Assembly (NCBI GenBank): GCA_028455995.1
Contig: JABELC010000003.1
Coordinates: forward strand, 2,542,001 to 2,606,000
Length of the DNA stretch: 64,000 nucleotides
DNA from: Scleromitrula shiraiana
Taxonomy: Eukaryota > Ascomycota > Leotiomycetes > Helotiales > Sclerotiniaceae
Reading direction: 5' to 3'
In this document: piece by piece, positions 11,301 to 24,874 of the stretch
Numbering within the stretch: the stretch's first letter is position 1
How the letters are laid out: every line of letters begins with the position of its first letter
Translations under genes and position numbers: made by a program
Notes under the pieces: model-generated
Databases searched by the model: none
Seen by the model: the letters and a program-made list of their open reading frames with translations, nothing else
What the model was told of the DNA's origin: nothing

Positions 11301-13285
11301 CCAGTCCCATCCATGAGCACCTATACAATTAGGCTGTATCTTGCCGCTCTCCTATAACCCGAAAAGAAATGAAAGAAATCAATCGATCATCTTATCTCTT
11401 CCATGCCAATGGCTGAGCTTTCCTGTATCCCTGTTAATTTTCGTTACCGACGACCAACTGTTGTGATGACTGGCGATAGAGACTCGAAGAAGTTAGCCAC
11501 CTGGTACGCACCGCACTTCCGCCGCTTATCATGTCAGCCTGCTAGCATTTTTAAAGGTTGGTTTTACAACATAATCATGTTGGGAGTTGCGACTTGAAGG
11601 AATGGAGGCGGGGGCGGCAGTGACGAATTAGCTTCAACGGCTGTTTACTTGGCTGTTTCTTCCTCATATTGGAACCTATCTGTTAGAATTTTACATCTAC
11701 ACTACAATCAATGTCAGTTGATCAGCGAAGTATAATATATCTTGGTGACTTGAAACTCAGAGACTTTGAATGAGGGGCCAAGGTGATGATCCTACTAGGA
11801 ATGCGTCGAATTGCCTCTTCTTTTTGGTACAAAAAGAGAGGTTTTTAATCGCCGCACAGCAGCATATACCACCACTTGGGACAGTATATCTGAAGACTCT
11901 CATTGGCCATAGCCATGGTCATGGTAGTGACCGCGATACAAACAGGGGAGATAAAGATATTGGGAAAGTCAAGTATACTTCACAACCAAGTATGGGACCA
12001 TCTACCCGACCACAAAGTTTCAATTGACAGACAAGCATTTATCCAGGGTGTATAGAACAACATACCATGATATCGAATTCCATTTTCTTAAAAGATTAAA
12101 AGAAGCAATTTTAGAATTGGATCGACGCCAGCATGTATCTCAAATTTTCTAACAAGAAAACAGCCATGTCGAAACACGTGGTAGGGAGTAAGGTCCCTCA
12201 AGGTTAGAAAAAGAAAATCCGTTGAGTATGCCTGTCTGTTACAGCGCAGCAAATATCTATGGCTCTATGGCTGCGCCACCAAGAGCAGTCCAAAAGTATA
12301 TCCATATTACGCCATGACGTTACACGGCTAACTTACCATTTACATTCCAACCACCTAGACTGTCTTTTCAATGATTTTGCTGTTTTGTTTTTATTTCTAA
12401 TTAAAGTTTATTTGATGTTATAGTGAGTGAAATTACTAGGCGGGAAGGTGTATTAGCTTCATTCTGGAATACGAAGCCCTAGAAGAATCCGTGACTATCT
12501 AGAATTAGATCATTTTCATGTAAGATTACCCTATTTTTGATAGATAGGCTTGTTAATTGATTGATTTAGTTAGACGTTCAGTTCTTATAAAATTCACCCA
12601 ACAAGATCTGATGTTATTATTGAAAAGGCTTATTTGAAGTTATTTCTATTAGGGAAGGTCGAAGATAACTACCATCCCTGAGCTATACAAGGAAGAAAGC
12701 ATACTGTGCCCGAATTCGGTATGACTCGCATTGGGCTTGTTGACGGTTGGTTAATAGCCTTGCAAGGAAGTTCCTGTTTCTGCCGATCTAGACTCATTGC
12801 ATATACACCTTGCCCGCATGATAAAGAGATCACTTGATTTGGAAGAAGTGGGTTGTTCACCGTATTCGTATGTCAGTTTGTGAGTATTCCATCAAGTCGG
12901 TGGCAACTGGAATGCAGTTTTCAACCTTGTAGTTAGCCTATTTTCATTACTTATGAGAGAATTGGAACTGGTATTTTTTTGATTGGATTGAATCTTTGAA
13001 TGATCGTGATTATATGTGATTCGCAGAATTTTGCAATGTTAAAAATTGCTGTTGAATATATACATAGAATGTAAACGGACATCTTCCCCTCTAAAATCCT
13101 AATGATTGCGCTTTTGCCCCGAGACTTGTCTCTAGTAATGATGATGGCCCGCCTGTAAACCAATACCTTTCTTCCAGTCCCAATGATTTCCGTAGAGATC
13201 GTCCCATATAAGGAATCCTGCCAATAAGAGATAAAACGTATGAATCAAAAATTAAAATAAATAGCTTCCAACACTTTCTTCCTGC
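8310..13285. other. 5-kb region without a supported gene
   Basis: Both strands were inspected. Only short ORFs occur (106 codons or fewer, e.g. 8418-8738, 11770-12027 and minus 12669-12860), with no recognisable family, no credible intron pairs and no shared composition. The sequence is AT-rich with scattered homopolymers. The one structured element noticed is the GGTCAAA palindrome cluster at 10117-10160. A noncoding transcript cannot be excluded. Confidence 0.5.
10121..10139. promoter_or_regulatory. Perfect palindrome AGGTCAAATAATTTGACCT with nearby third copy
   Basis: Nine-base arms around a single A. A further inverted copy of the core, ACCTTTGACCC, lies at about 10151-10161, and AAAGG precedes the palindrome. 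The AGGTCA spacing resembles a dimeric transcription-factor site, but no neighbouring gene is known. Function is inference. Confidence 0.35.
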
Positions 13286-14623
13286 CTAGTGCTCCCAGAC
13301 CGGTTGCTGCTCGTGCTGGGGTGTATATACCATGTGATGATGTTGCTGGTAAGTTATGACTGAGCCTGTGTCACTCGCGGCCCTACTTCTTATCTCGCTC
13401 ACCAAAGTCTCATCATCAGAGAGACTACGTACCAAACTATCTCTTCTGCTCTCATCAGGCCAAGGGGTTCTTGGCTCCATCTTTACATCAATGGGGCTTC
13501 GATGCTGATGCTGAAGCTGATCATGAAACTCATGATTGTAATATTTCGGCACCAATTGATACTCTGAAAGCTGATCAAATGGATGTTCATTTGGATGAGT
13601 TTCACGCCATTTCCTTTGAATGGCTTCTTTGCTCCATTTTTCTTCAACACCATGCCTTTGCATGCCTTCTGCAATAGCTTCCCATCTTCCTTTTTCGTAC
13701 TCTTCAACTGCGAGTTGCAAAGCTCGCTCCTAAGCTTTGGTTAGCTTCTTAGTCGTGGAGATTAGTGACTGAATCTGACCGAAATACATAAGAAGCTAGG
13801 GATGTACCTCCATATCAGTCCAAACACGTAGGCGTTCGCGAAGTCGCTTTTTGCGCATTTGTAATGCCGGGACTTTCATATTCTTGCCTGTCAAAACATT
13901 GAACTTTAGAGCTACCTCTTTCCATGGCAACTGTTCTAGGTCTGCGAGTTGTATAAGAACTTGGTCATCGTGACTAATCTCTGCAGAATAGAGCACATCT
14001 GATTCCAGTTGTCTGGGTGGAGTTTTCCTCTTCCTTCGAGCAGGTAGAGAGCCTAATGGTGCCTCTTGATAAGAGTGTGGTGTGGAGGCCATTGAATTCA
14101 AAGAGTTTGACATTGAATTTATAGAGTTAGTTGAGTCATGACGGTAAGATTCCCGATACGAGGCGTCTCCAGGTCTTGCACGTAGAGTCTGTGGATTTGG
14201 AGCAATTAAAATTGGGGCGGTGTTCTGGGGTCTATAACTGTGTGAGCTATGATTCGGTGTTGCCTGGCGAGATCTTTGGAGATCCGCACTCATGGCGCTC
14301 GAAGTTGTATGCGGGCTGGGGTTTGCATTGGGAGAGGGCATCTGGTCAGACCTAGCTGACTTCGGGGTTGCTGAGACGCCAAAGGAGCCAAAATATGGCT
14401 CAGCACAGAATAGAGGGGACGTGGGGTAAGAGGAATCCGTAGTTGGAATCTTCATGGAGGAACTGGTCTCTTTCTGCTTCATGGGAGGATTAAGTCTTGA
14501 GCCGAAGTCGTCTGCGTCACCACCGAAAAGAGGATAGTCCGGAGAATCGATTGCTGGGGACAGCTTAATATCTCTATCCTTTAGCGAGGCAGCTGTTTTT
14601 GAAGTATGTGGAGATGGAGCCAT
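13286..14623 (-). CDS. Myb/SANT-like DNA-binding regulator, 2 exons
   Basis: Probable nuclear DNA-binding protein of 419 aa. Exons are 14623-13808 and 13729-13286, with a 78-nt intron (donor GTACAT, acceptor CTTAG) joining WTDME to ERALQLAVEEYEKGRW. The first about 200 residues are Ser/Pro/Asn-rich and disordered, ending in a basic patch PARRKRKTPPRQ. Two helix-rich Myb/SANT-like repeats follow: SAEISHDDQVLIQLADLEQL...PWKEVALKF...MRKKRLRERL and ERALQLAVEEYEKGRWEAIAEGM...WSKEAIQRKW, with tryptophans spaced as in Myb repeats. The intron lies between the repeats. The tail is Gln/His-rich. The start ATG has a good context (ACCATGGC on the coding strand). Targets are unknown; it stands alone between two gene-poor regions. 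Confidence 0.82.
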
Positions 14624-15445
14624 GGTAATAGGCGTGATTAAAGATGAATCGTAGGTTGCTGGAAGATTAAATGATGAAACCTGTGACTCGAGTCAGAGGC
14701 TATTGCCTGGTAGATCAATAAAACTTGAGGAACATACAGCACTGTAGGGGGTCCATTCATGGTTAGGAGTGCGAGCACTCGAGTGGCCTGCACTATGGGG
14801 AATATGTCCCCCACCGAAGGCGGGCTCTCCCATGGTGGTCATTTTCAAATGGGGTTTTTTGAAGATGTTTGGAGAAGAAGGAAGAGGGGGTTCGAGAGAA
14901 GTAGGAGATGGAGATGGAAATGGAAATGCAACTGGCCAAAAAATTTAATAACTGGAGATGGGATACACGAGTGTTAATATAGGAGATTGGGGGTCTTACT
15001 AGAATCAATCATTGGGAAGGTTGTTTGGGAGTAAGATTGTTATATATTAGGTGGCTAATCTGCCTGATAAAATCGAGTCAAAAATCGAAAGCCTCGCTGG
15101 CAATTATATGATGAATGAAAGTTTTCTGGTGCCAGCGGAACCTTAAGTTTAAGAATGATACGAGGCACAGCAAAACTCAGCCCTGGCCATCAACTGGGCC
15201 GCAGACCAGGTGCTAGTGACTAGGAGTCAAGTAAAAGCGCTTTCCTTAACAAAGTGGGATGCAGGGGGGGTAGGCGCCGGGTGTGAGTGGAGATGGGTCT
15301 AAAGCACTCTGACACACGGTACTTGCTTGAGGAAGCAACACGGAAGAGGAGCTAGACCGATTAGCCGATTTTAACTTCAAGTTGTAATTTCTCCTGCTAT
15401 CCCATAGTAGTATAGTATTTAAAGTCCTAAATTGCAAAAGATATA

Positions 15446-15750
15446 CGAAGGTCTGGTTCAGACTCCAGTGGAATGCCTTATAAATTTAAAAATCATTCTC
15501 TATAAGCGCTTATAAATTATAATTATATTATTCTAGTATGCAAATTATGAAAATTCATAAACTATTAAAATTTACTATGTAAATACTAGTAGTGTTTTTA
15601 AATCAAATTATAAGCGAAAATGATCGAAATTTATAAATTTTATACACATTTTATACATATTATGAAAGAAAAAAAACGAACCATTATGATTTAGTGCTGT
15701 AAAACCTATAAGCTACAGGGTATTCTACTGGAGTCTGAACTAGACCTCCG
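15446..15750. mobile_element. 305-bp TIR element (MITE-like) flanked by TA
   Basis: The left end CGAAGGTCTGGTTCAGACTC (15446 on) matches the inverted right end, which reads CGGAGGTCTAGTTCAGACTC on the complement (ending at 15750), for about 32 bases. Every mismatch between the two arms is a transition (A/G or G/A). Both ends abut TATA, consistent with a TA (or TATA) target duplication as made by Tc1/mariner-type transposases. The interior is highly AT-rich without an ORF, so the element is non-autonomous. Confidence 0.8.
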
Positions 15751-18700
15751 TATAGTACCCGCTTTTTACGCGGCGGCTGGCTGTTGTAACAAAGCCTTGT
15801 CCATGAACCACATTTAGCTAACTTTTTGTCTTCTCTCTTGAACTCTTCTGACTATCTTGCAGAAGATGGATGAGCCTTACCGTGTCCAGATGATGGTTCA
15901 AAATAATGTCGACCTACGGGTGGCCACAAAATACGTCCATACCCAGCTAGGCATTATTGGTGTCACACGATGCTCTCACACACCTGAGGTAATGTACGGA
16001 GTAGACCCATCAAATTTTTAATCAGTTCGCTCATAGCTTCTAAAGAGATGTTCATCTTTGAAAGTCTTTCGATCACAAAATAGGAGGCCACGCGGATATA
16101 TTGCCGTCGGTCCGGATCCTTGACATCGACCCTTAATGCACGAAGTCCCGTTATTTTCTATTGTGTCTGATTTGGATCTGTCCCCGCAAAGGGAAGACAT
16201 TTGCAGCCTACCAGTGTGTCATGTTTCATGCGGGCTAGATTGATATCCATGTCGGATTGTGGAAAGAAAGCGAACAACCATGTCCAAAAACCGTAACCTG
16301 ATTGCTTCGACATTGAGAACCCGAGTGAATGGTTGCGGTGGGGAACTTCCTGAATTGGATCAATCAGATCAGCTTATATCACTTAAGCCTGTCATGCATC
16401 CTTTATGAAAATTTATCCTTAATGTCAAAAATAAGCGAAGAATACTCATAACCGCGCGGGTTTTTTTGGAAAGTTAAGACCAACATCTGCATTAGTGGTG
16501 TAAATTTGCAAGCCACCCTTGTAGAAAAAAGGACTAATTGGGTATGAACTTCAAGAAAGTTAACTTCCTAACTAGATTTAGCGTTTATTTAAAAATTCCT
16601 AATGCAGGAAATATAATTCTTAGGTATTCTTTCCAGTTTTCTTCTTCCTTTCTAGAGATACTGTACAGTACACGCCATACACGTACATAAAGGTAAGAAC
16701 TATGATATTAGCTATATAAATTATGTATGATTTACTTAGTTATTAGTACTCTAATATAGACTTTTTGTTTCGATCAAGAACTTCCAACGAGAGATTCTCC
16801 AGAGTGGTGCGCTTCTTTCCCGCTGTAACCATTTTACGAGCATTTCCTCCTAAAATCCTACCCCCTCGATACTGACCGATTACAACTCTAAATAGGTATG
16901 GAGTGCACCTAAATAATTATTAATTACCTAGGTAAATCCATTTGTGATTGGCGTTGCATTGGTCTTTTAGATCTTCTAGCGACGCTTGAATGGCGATAAT
17001 AATTTTTCAGCATCATCAAGCTGAATCTAGGGTGTACAAAGAAGCGCATTTGACGCCGTTGGCCGTTGGATCTCGCGCGTTAGTAGTTAGAACAAACAGA
17101 TAGAAAGTAAGCAAAGACAACACAAGGAAATCAGACTCCAAAATGTTTTCTATTTGCAAGAATGTACGGGCTGCTAAAAGAAGGTTAGTGATTATGTCTA
17201 CATGTACTCGGTCTCATGATCCTAATCTCTCATTCCAAGGTTCTAATGTTCGAGACAGCACACCTTTTATATCCATGTCAAGGTGTACCAAACCACCGGA
17301 ACCGATATACTTACAGCCTGTACAGGACAAATGGAATATCTCAATCAGCGATTGTTCCCTCGGCGTCAGCTGAAAACCACTGGAATCCAATGAATTCCGG
17401 CTCAAATGATAATTTTTTTTAGTATAGACTCATGATGTTGACATGGAATTATCATACTTTCTATTCAAGCATCAATCCTGCGAAAATTCTGCTTACGTTA
17501 CCACATAAAGGCCGAAAGTCATAACGAAAGCAAGATCTTACCGGATGCGAAAGTAACATCCAAACGGCTTTGCCCGGGTATCAAGGAATTTGATACCGCT
17601 TGACGTTGAACCAGTACTAGATTCGGGGAAACCAGGAGAACATAAGCATACTTTCATCAGATGGTTACCCATGGTTCACAATGATTAACCACCCTTTTGT
17701 TCTTGATATATTTACAAACCACGTATACTCGTACAACAGATTACGTTCTAGAGGCTAGATTATTCGACTTCCACCAAGGTAGATTTATAAATGAATAAAT
17801 GTCCAAGATTGGACCATGGTTCTTGCCCTCGAGAAGATTAACCCGACACTATAGCCATGTCATAATCGAAGTCCCTTTATGGAGGTTAAGCGAAGTCCGA
17901 CGATTAACTGGATTTATTGATACGGGGACAATTTAATTGATTACCTTCGGTACTATATGATAATCTAGGTATCATTGGAAAGGATATCGCTCACTATTAA
18001 TTGTTGCTTTTCGGGGTTTCTATGAATTCGATTGCCATTCCTAATTGCCATCAACAAGGTCATAAGATTGAAACATCCTGGATCCATCCTATGAAAATTT
18101 CGGTTCGTAATCACCAACGAATCATTTGAAGAGAAAGAGGGGAAGAAATGAAGCAAAAGATATGCCGATAATACTGAACCCTGGGGTAAAAATATGGACC
18201 GAGACGAGAAAAAGTGGAAAAACCGATGCTAATCGTTAGATTAGGAGCTAAGGCCAGTTTACACCATAAGTTGCGATCTCATCCGTACCTCCTTGCAATC
18301 TATGCACAGAACTAACACTACTGTATAATACCCAATTGCATAAAAATGCAATATTCCCTGAATCTAGAGTACATACTACATATTTAGGTAGGTATCTAAT
18401 CACACCACTTATTATTCATTGGCAGGTAGCATTAATAAGTATAGTTCAGAATACCACTATAACAATACCACCATACTTGTATCAGAGATAGCATGCAAGT
18501 GTCTAGAAGAGGATCTAAAACCCAGAGCTTCGGTTCACAGGAATCATGACCATGGAATTTCATTCTCAATAGATATCTTGATGGCAGGTTGATGCATATC
18601 TCCTCACCGCTAGAGCACACGGTTATAACCACTCATATCACTTATTGACTTCAAATTTCGGTTTAATTCTGCGGTCAATGATACAAAATGTCTGTACCTA

Positions 18701-21700
18701 GATACATACGGTACACTACGGTATGTTACGGTATGCAATGAGAGCCGAAACTGTCTGAGCGTCCGGCTCTTTACCATACCCTCCAGAATAAGACGGAGAC
18801 GGCACGAAGAGGGGGCGAAACTAATGTGAGCCAACCATTATTATGTGCGCGCATTTCTGGCCGACGGGCATCTATATTTCTCCATAAGGCTGTGTTGATG
18901 ATTATAGCAACCGACATAGTTACAACTGGCCTTCAAGAGGCAAGGGTAATACCATTCCATGAAGCTGCCATTATTGATACACATGAACCAGACTCTGCAA
19001 ATGTTAACATTTGCGAAGGATCAATGGTTCCCACAAAATGACGGTAGGCTCATTAATTGACATAGATCAATCGTTCAACCGGCTACAGGGTATGTCACCA
19101 AGGGGCTGGCATCCATAAGTATGCCCAGAAAACTGGGAATTCATGACCTATAAGTTAAGGTGCAGCCAATCGACACTTGCAAAACTACGATCAACAGGCA
19201 TCATACCAAACATGATAGGAGTGCAAGTGCATATTTAGAATTTCTTTGAGAAAGGTGTGGCACCGAGAAAGTGGCATTCAACTCTAATTTGGGGAGGGTG
19301 TTTCCGGAATTTTCTAATTGGTGTGTATGGTTGGAAAGCTCCAGGATCACCGCTCTTGTGCCTCCCCCATAAAACACGTTACACTGATCAACATGTGGTC
19401 TACGTTCACACTGAAGGTCAAATGCAGAACCTCAGTCAACTTGAGGGTTCAAAACAAGAGCAAGCAGTTATGTTGCCTGTCATGGGCCGCTTCCTTTGGT
19501 GATCCTCTTTGATGGAATATCTGACAGCTTTTGTCATTCTTCCAAAGATTGCGTCCGAAGCAATCTTCTCAGACTTCACATTACGAGCCGATACCCTTCT
19601 TTTTGAGTCAAAATATACGAGAACCTATTTATGCTTATATCTACAGAACTCTCTCCATGCATCTGTTGCAACTGACAGCCCTATCCTATACTTGGACTTT
19701 AGGGCGAAAATTTGGCACCCGTGTCTTGTTACAACATCATCACACCCTCATATTTCGAGACTCATTTCCAATTTGCAACCTACATCTGCGCGAGAAGTCA
19801 CACATGGATTTCACCTACATCGCACATGCTGGCATTGATCTTTAAAATCTGCCTGTGTAACACCGCAATCAGAACCATAACCGCCTTAAACTCGCAGAAG
19901 GTATCATTAAAGGAATTTGCGAAAACGAACGCAAAAACATATCTACACAGGCATGAAATTGTCTATAGCCATGGAATTTTGCTACCTGCAACCATAGCCA
20001 CTTTCAAATCAAAAAATTTACCACATTTCGAGTTGAGTAAAATCTGTCCCAGATTCAAAAAGCTAGTATTCACTTCCTTGACCTTTCATCTATAACGGTC
20101 AACGTGAGGGTTGGTAACACAACACAAGATTTTGTCGCAAGTATTGCTACAAATACCCACTACCATAGGTCAGTGTTGAGCTTACTAGAGACTTCACGAT
20201 TTATGCATTCATACACCCCATTCTTACAGAATTTAGACCCCGTCAGGATCCTGCCCTGCGTGTGAATCAACCAGCTCCACCATGGCCCACTTGCTAATTA
20301 TCTCAAAATACTAATATCACATACCTTAATTTCATCAATTATATGTCCAAGCTTCCGCTCCACTCCAATTACTCCACCTTCCCCAGAATAGCTACCGGCT
20401 GACATTGAAATTAGCGGTTACATGATCTAGACAAAAGCCCATTATTAGTTCAGAAGCCAGACGTATAACAAGCGAATCACGCACTGCGCTACGATATGGA
20501 CCAAGCTTTATCACGATTTTATTTCTACATTGATTTGTAGAGGGATTACGATCTCATACCGCCAATTCAATGCCGAGATCTTTCGAGGATCCAAGCAAGC
20601 AAGCGCTATACAAATGCTCCACCTTGTAGAGCAAGGAATCACATTATATCACATATAGTACATTTGAAGTGTTTTTACAATACGAACAAGTAGTTCGCTA
20701 ATTGTTACGAAAGCATATCTTCTGGTAAAGGAGAATTTCAATTATTCTTGACGCCAAGCATGAAATTACACATTATTTAATGCTGTCTGATTCTATTGTA
20801 TCTGTGCTTGGTTCAGCGCGTCTAGTGGTAGGAGAGCTTCACTCTCACCGACACAATGCTTGGTGCACGTATTCATATCATGCAATTCGAGGCATTGTAT
20901 GTACGATGCTATTTTTCCTGTATAATGTAACATTACGAATGGCATCACGAATTGAATTTAGACGTTAGTATTCCAATGGCTAGTTAGCAAGCAATCATCC
21001 CTGAGAATAATATTACCAAATATCAATGCCCACGTAAAACTAAATATTTGCTATCTCGCTCCCACCCGTTCCCAAACATCCAAGTCCCCCTCGTCCCCTT
21101 TCCCCATCCCAAGCCATCACCGGCCACCGTCGTATCCGAAATCCCAACGCACTGGCACCAAGCACACCGACGCGCAACACAGAAAACGATCTTCTCGAAT
21201 TTTCACCTTCCAGATCCATACGTGGTATCACTGCGCACAGTGTATAACAAGCTTTCTATACTATCTATATGCGGGTCTTTCCCAGCCAGCCCTACCAACA
21301 CTTCACCAACACAAAGAAGCAGGCGTGGCGGACAGATGAGGTACCACCCCGCCTTCAACGGGCCTTGTCCCTTGCCTGTTCTTGCAGTAGCCCTATGTAA
21401 GCTGGCCGCATCTTGCATCGCATAGCGATACAATATAATAGATATAATATCGAAAAATCCAAATCGATGTTTAATCTACACTTTTCGTCATTTGCCGTAT
21501 TCTGATCAAAATCTATGAATGCGAATGTTTCTCGCAAAAGTTCCTTTTTTACTTACTTATTTACATACCTACAACTAAATGCAAGTAAGATTTGTATTGT
21601 TCGTCTTACATCTCACATGCTTCTATTAGAATTAGAATTTGATAATATATTATATTATATCATGTAATTAGACAATAATGCAACAGCCTCAAAAGAGAAT

Positions 21701-21944
21701 ACATACTACTGGAGTTAGTAGTAGATCTATCGGTGCTCAGATAGGCACGGTACGTACAGCCACATAGTAGTATGTTGATACGGAGATACCGGGACGATAT
21801 CAGCTCCGCTTCTCAGATGTCATGGATATGATATGATAAATGATGCGATGTATGTATCAAACTAGCACTGGAAGCTACGTGGCCGTGCACGATCCAGCAT
21901 GGATCAGCCAGCATCAGCGTCAGCATACGTATGGGGGACGAGGA

Positions 21945-21972
21945 TTGGTTGGTTGGTTGGTTGGTTGGTTGG
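21945..21972. repeat. (GGTT)n microsatellite
   Basis: About seven exact tandem copies of the 4-bp unit TTGG. Confidence 0.9.
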
Positions 21973-23197
21973 ATACGATACTGCGATACTACGAAGCTAC
22001 TAGTAGTAACGTATGTTTTCTATCTCTAGTACCGATGTTCTGGTACGCTTGGTCCAGCTGGTGGATGGACATGGCAGGAATAGGAAGGAAGGTGGAAATT
22101 AATGAACGAATAGATGAGAGAAGGATAAGTGGATGATTGGAGAGATAATACGCGAGTGCGATGACATTATGCATGGATTTCAATTTTGGAGTTCCAAATC
22201 ATTGTGAGAAAAAAAATCACATCTGCCGAAATATCATCAGTCCCATCAGTATGGGTCCAGATTTGAGGGGTGGCTGAATGGGTGGTCATCATGACCGAAA
22301 TATGAGTGACTCGACTTTCCAAGTGGCAACTTATGAGTACTTGTTCATCCCCCGGAAATCAGAAGCAGGATGGATGAAAGTGTGGTAGATGGTTTTCTTT
22401 CTACTTTCATGAATGTATACGATGTTTGGGGGGGTCAAATTGATTCCCATCGAGCGACGACCATTCTGACAAATAAACAAAGCTATTTTTTTCTCGGATA
22501 CTCGAAGAAGTGCGAAATTCTTTGCTATCTTCTGAATTCTGTTACTGTTGTCGTTGATTGATATTTGTGGTGAACCTACTTGTCATGTTGTTGAAGTCGA
22601 TACTAGTAGTAGATATATACACAATATCTCGTGAATCAACTAAAAAATACCCTTAACAGTAAAATGCCTCATTTTTCTTGTTTGTATCTATCTCATTGTT
22701 GTAGTTTATCCTCCAGTATATGATTATATTGCCTAGAAAAGCCAGTCCTCTACTTTGTAAAGAAGCACGCATAGTCTGGAGGCTCTGCATCAATTTTGAT
22801 CATTATCTTTAACCTCAATTCTTTAAAAAATTATAACCCTTTTATGATCGAGTAAACTTTCCATTCTCAAATCTCCCCATCCCTCACGCAAATGCATGGT
22901 GAATCAACGTAAATGCTTTACTATACTTCGAGCGAATCGCTCTGGAGTTTTACGCTGTATAGTATCTAAATGGAGCTTCTAATTCACTAAAATAGCTCGT
23001 CTATCAATCAAATCTGAGTAGAAGTATATAAGTTCATTTTTTTCTGGGACGGTTCGATATGTACATGGTTGAGGCTATCTACTCTAGCAAAAATAAGAGA
23101 GGATTTCGTTATTCTGTTGTAATCTGACAACTTGTGATTAGATTGTAAGTTACTTAAATTCTATGTATATTCTCATTCTCATTTCCTAACTGAACAA

Positions 23198-24164
23198 TCA
23201 GTCGTTGTCATTTCTTAATGACTGCTTTGCTTTGTTGTCGAAACTATTCCATTCGCTGTTATCTCCAGCGATGTATAGACTTTGTCTCTCAACGATTGTT
23301 ATACCAATGATCAATGATCCTGATGCTCCTACGACAAGATCCACCCAAGACGAGTAGGAGCCATATCTCCAACTCGAAGTAACTCGCCTCGTATAAGTAC
23401 TGTCTTGGAATTCCAAACTGTTTTTAATCCCCAAAACAGTATAGCCGGATGTGATGCCTCGTTCGCAAAGGAATACCTCAATTCGCTGTTCATCTGCTAG
23501 CTTTAATCTCTCTGAGATATGTATCATGATGGTGGGATATTATGTAGCGTTCAAACATGAATCGCAAATCGTCACTGTCAAACCACATGTCATCTTTCAT
23601 TAGCGAAAGATCCTTCTCAACACCGTTAATCCCGCTTGCATTCATTTCGTTGTCGGAATCCCTCGTATTGTGCACAAGATAGGTATGAAAGAAGCTCCGC
23701 AACATGGCACATATAGCCAGACTGTCCATACATAGAAGTATTCGAATTCCTAACGAGCAGCACCAACCATCTCCATATGCAAATCCTAAGACCATCATGC
23801 CGACCCTGAAGTTGTAATCTTGTACTTCTTAAGTGCTATAAATAGTGAGATGCTTGATTGAGGGTCGAACTTCACATCTATTCAGATTGATTCTCACTAT
23901 GTTCCGTCAACGATGTTATTTGTATGATTATAATGTAATGTATAGGGAGCCTCCGAGTTCCAATAGTGAATTTGCAGAACCTGACTGGAAGATGTGTAGT
24001 ATCTCATACACCATCGCCCATCCTTTTAATTCGAAGTTTGAAAGGCATGAATCTATAACTTCATAGATAAGCCTCCCATCCATGTCCCGCAACACAGTGA
24101 TGTTGATAAAGGAGAGGTAGTTTCCTTCATGATTGTTCACATATGGCAATGCTAGATACCTCAT
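23198..24164 (-). pseudogene. Possible unrecognised broken gene, three minus-strand ORFs
   Basis: Three consecutive minus-strand open stretches lie at 24164-23928, 23798-23490 and 23527-23198. They have mixed, protein-like composition (e.g. EGNYLSFINITVLRDMDGRL, DMWFDSDDLRFMFERY, LADEQRIEVFLCERGITSG). The second and third overlap in different frames, so a single-base shift near 23490-23527 would join them. Stops separate the first from the second, and only a weak donor (GTTCTG) is present there. No family recognised. It could be a degenerate gene, an unusual multi-exon gene or chance. Confidence 0.25.
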
Positions 24165-24851
24165 ATATCTCTTCCCCCCTTCTCTCTCTAACTTTAGCTT
24201 AGAACAAACCCTCTTATCCCAACTCCTTCACCTACCTACCTACCCACTAACACAACAAAACACACAAACCTCCATCCTGCCCCTCATAATCCAACGTAAA
24301 CACATCTTATCTACACCATACTCACATACTCCAAAAATACAACCTTCCCAAGATTCCCCCACCCCCATCAAGATTAACCCTTGAATTCAATCTCAAATCC
24401 CTAACTTCTCCGGATCTGCATTTCAATTCTCTAATTTTTCACCCCGGGCACAGATGGAGACACCATACATACCACAAACGAACCCAAAACGCCGACAACC
24501 CCTCCTCTGTTCATCCCACTCATCACTCATACCACTCATAAACTTCATACCATTCATCAACCCCAACTATATCCAACCCTAGTCTCAATCAAAACCCCTA
24601 AACCATAAGCCAAACTTAAAAGCAAAAGCCCAAGAACACATACCCCAAATTCCTCACTACTATAGATACATAAAAGCACTTAAGTGAGGAATGAAGGATG
24701 GTTGGCAATGTATCCTAGATCTGTTTATATGTGGATTGTGAATGTAGTGAGTTAGTTTTTGGGGTTGTATATATGCTTGAAGGGAGGATCCCATCTCTGA
24801 ATATCCGTAAAACACAGTTATTTGAATGTCCTTTTAACCAAATCGTTCTAA

Positions 24852-24874
24852 ATATCTGTATCGTATACAGATAT
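24852..24874. repeat. Perfect inverted repeat, 10-bp arms
   Basis: ATATCTGTAT - CGT - ATACAGATAT, exact. It sits in AT-rich noncoding DNA between two weakly similar inverted stretches (about 24793 and 24985) containing GAATATC and AAAACACA. Confidence 0.85.

Noticed and set aside
12669..12860. Minus-strand 63-codon ORF with several Cys
   Set aside because: No signal peptide, no homologue recognised. Chance ORF is likelier.
17143..17422. Plus-strand ORF of 76 codons with a good ATG context
   Set aside because: No homology, no credible splice pair, and an equally long ORF lies on the opposite strand.
19257..20095. Run of overlapping plus-strand ORFs of 81-127 codons
   Set aside because: Successive ORFs are in different frames without splice sites, and composition looks random.
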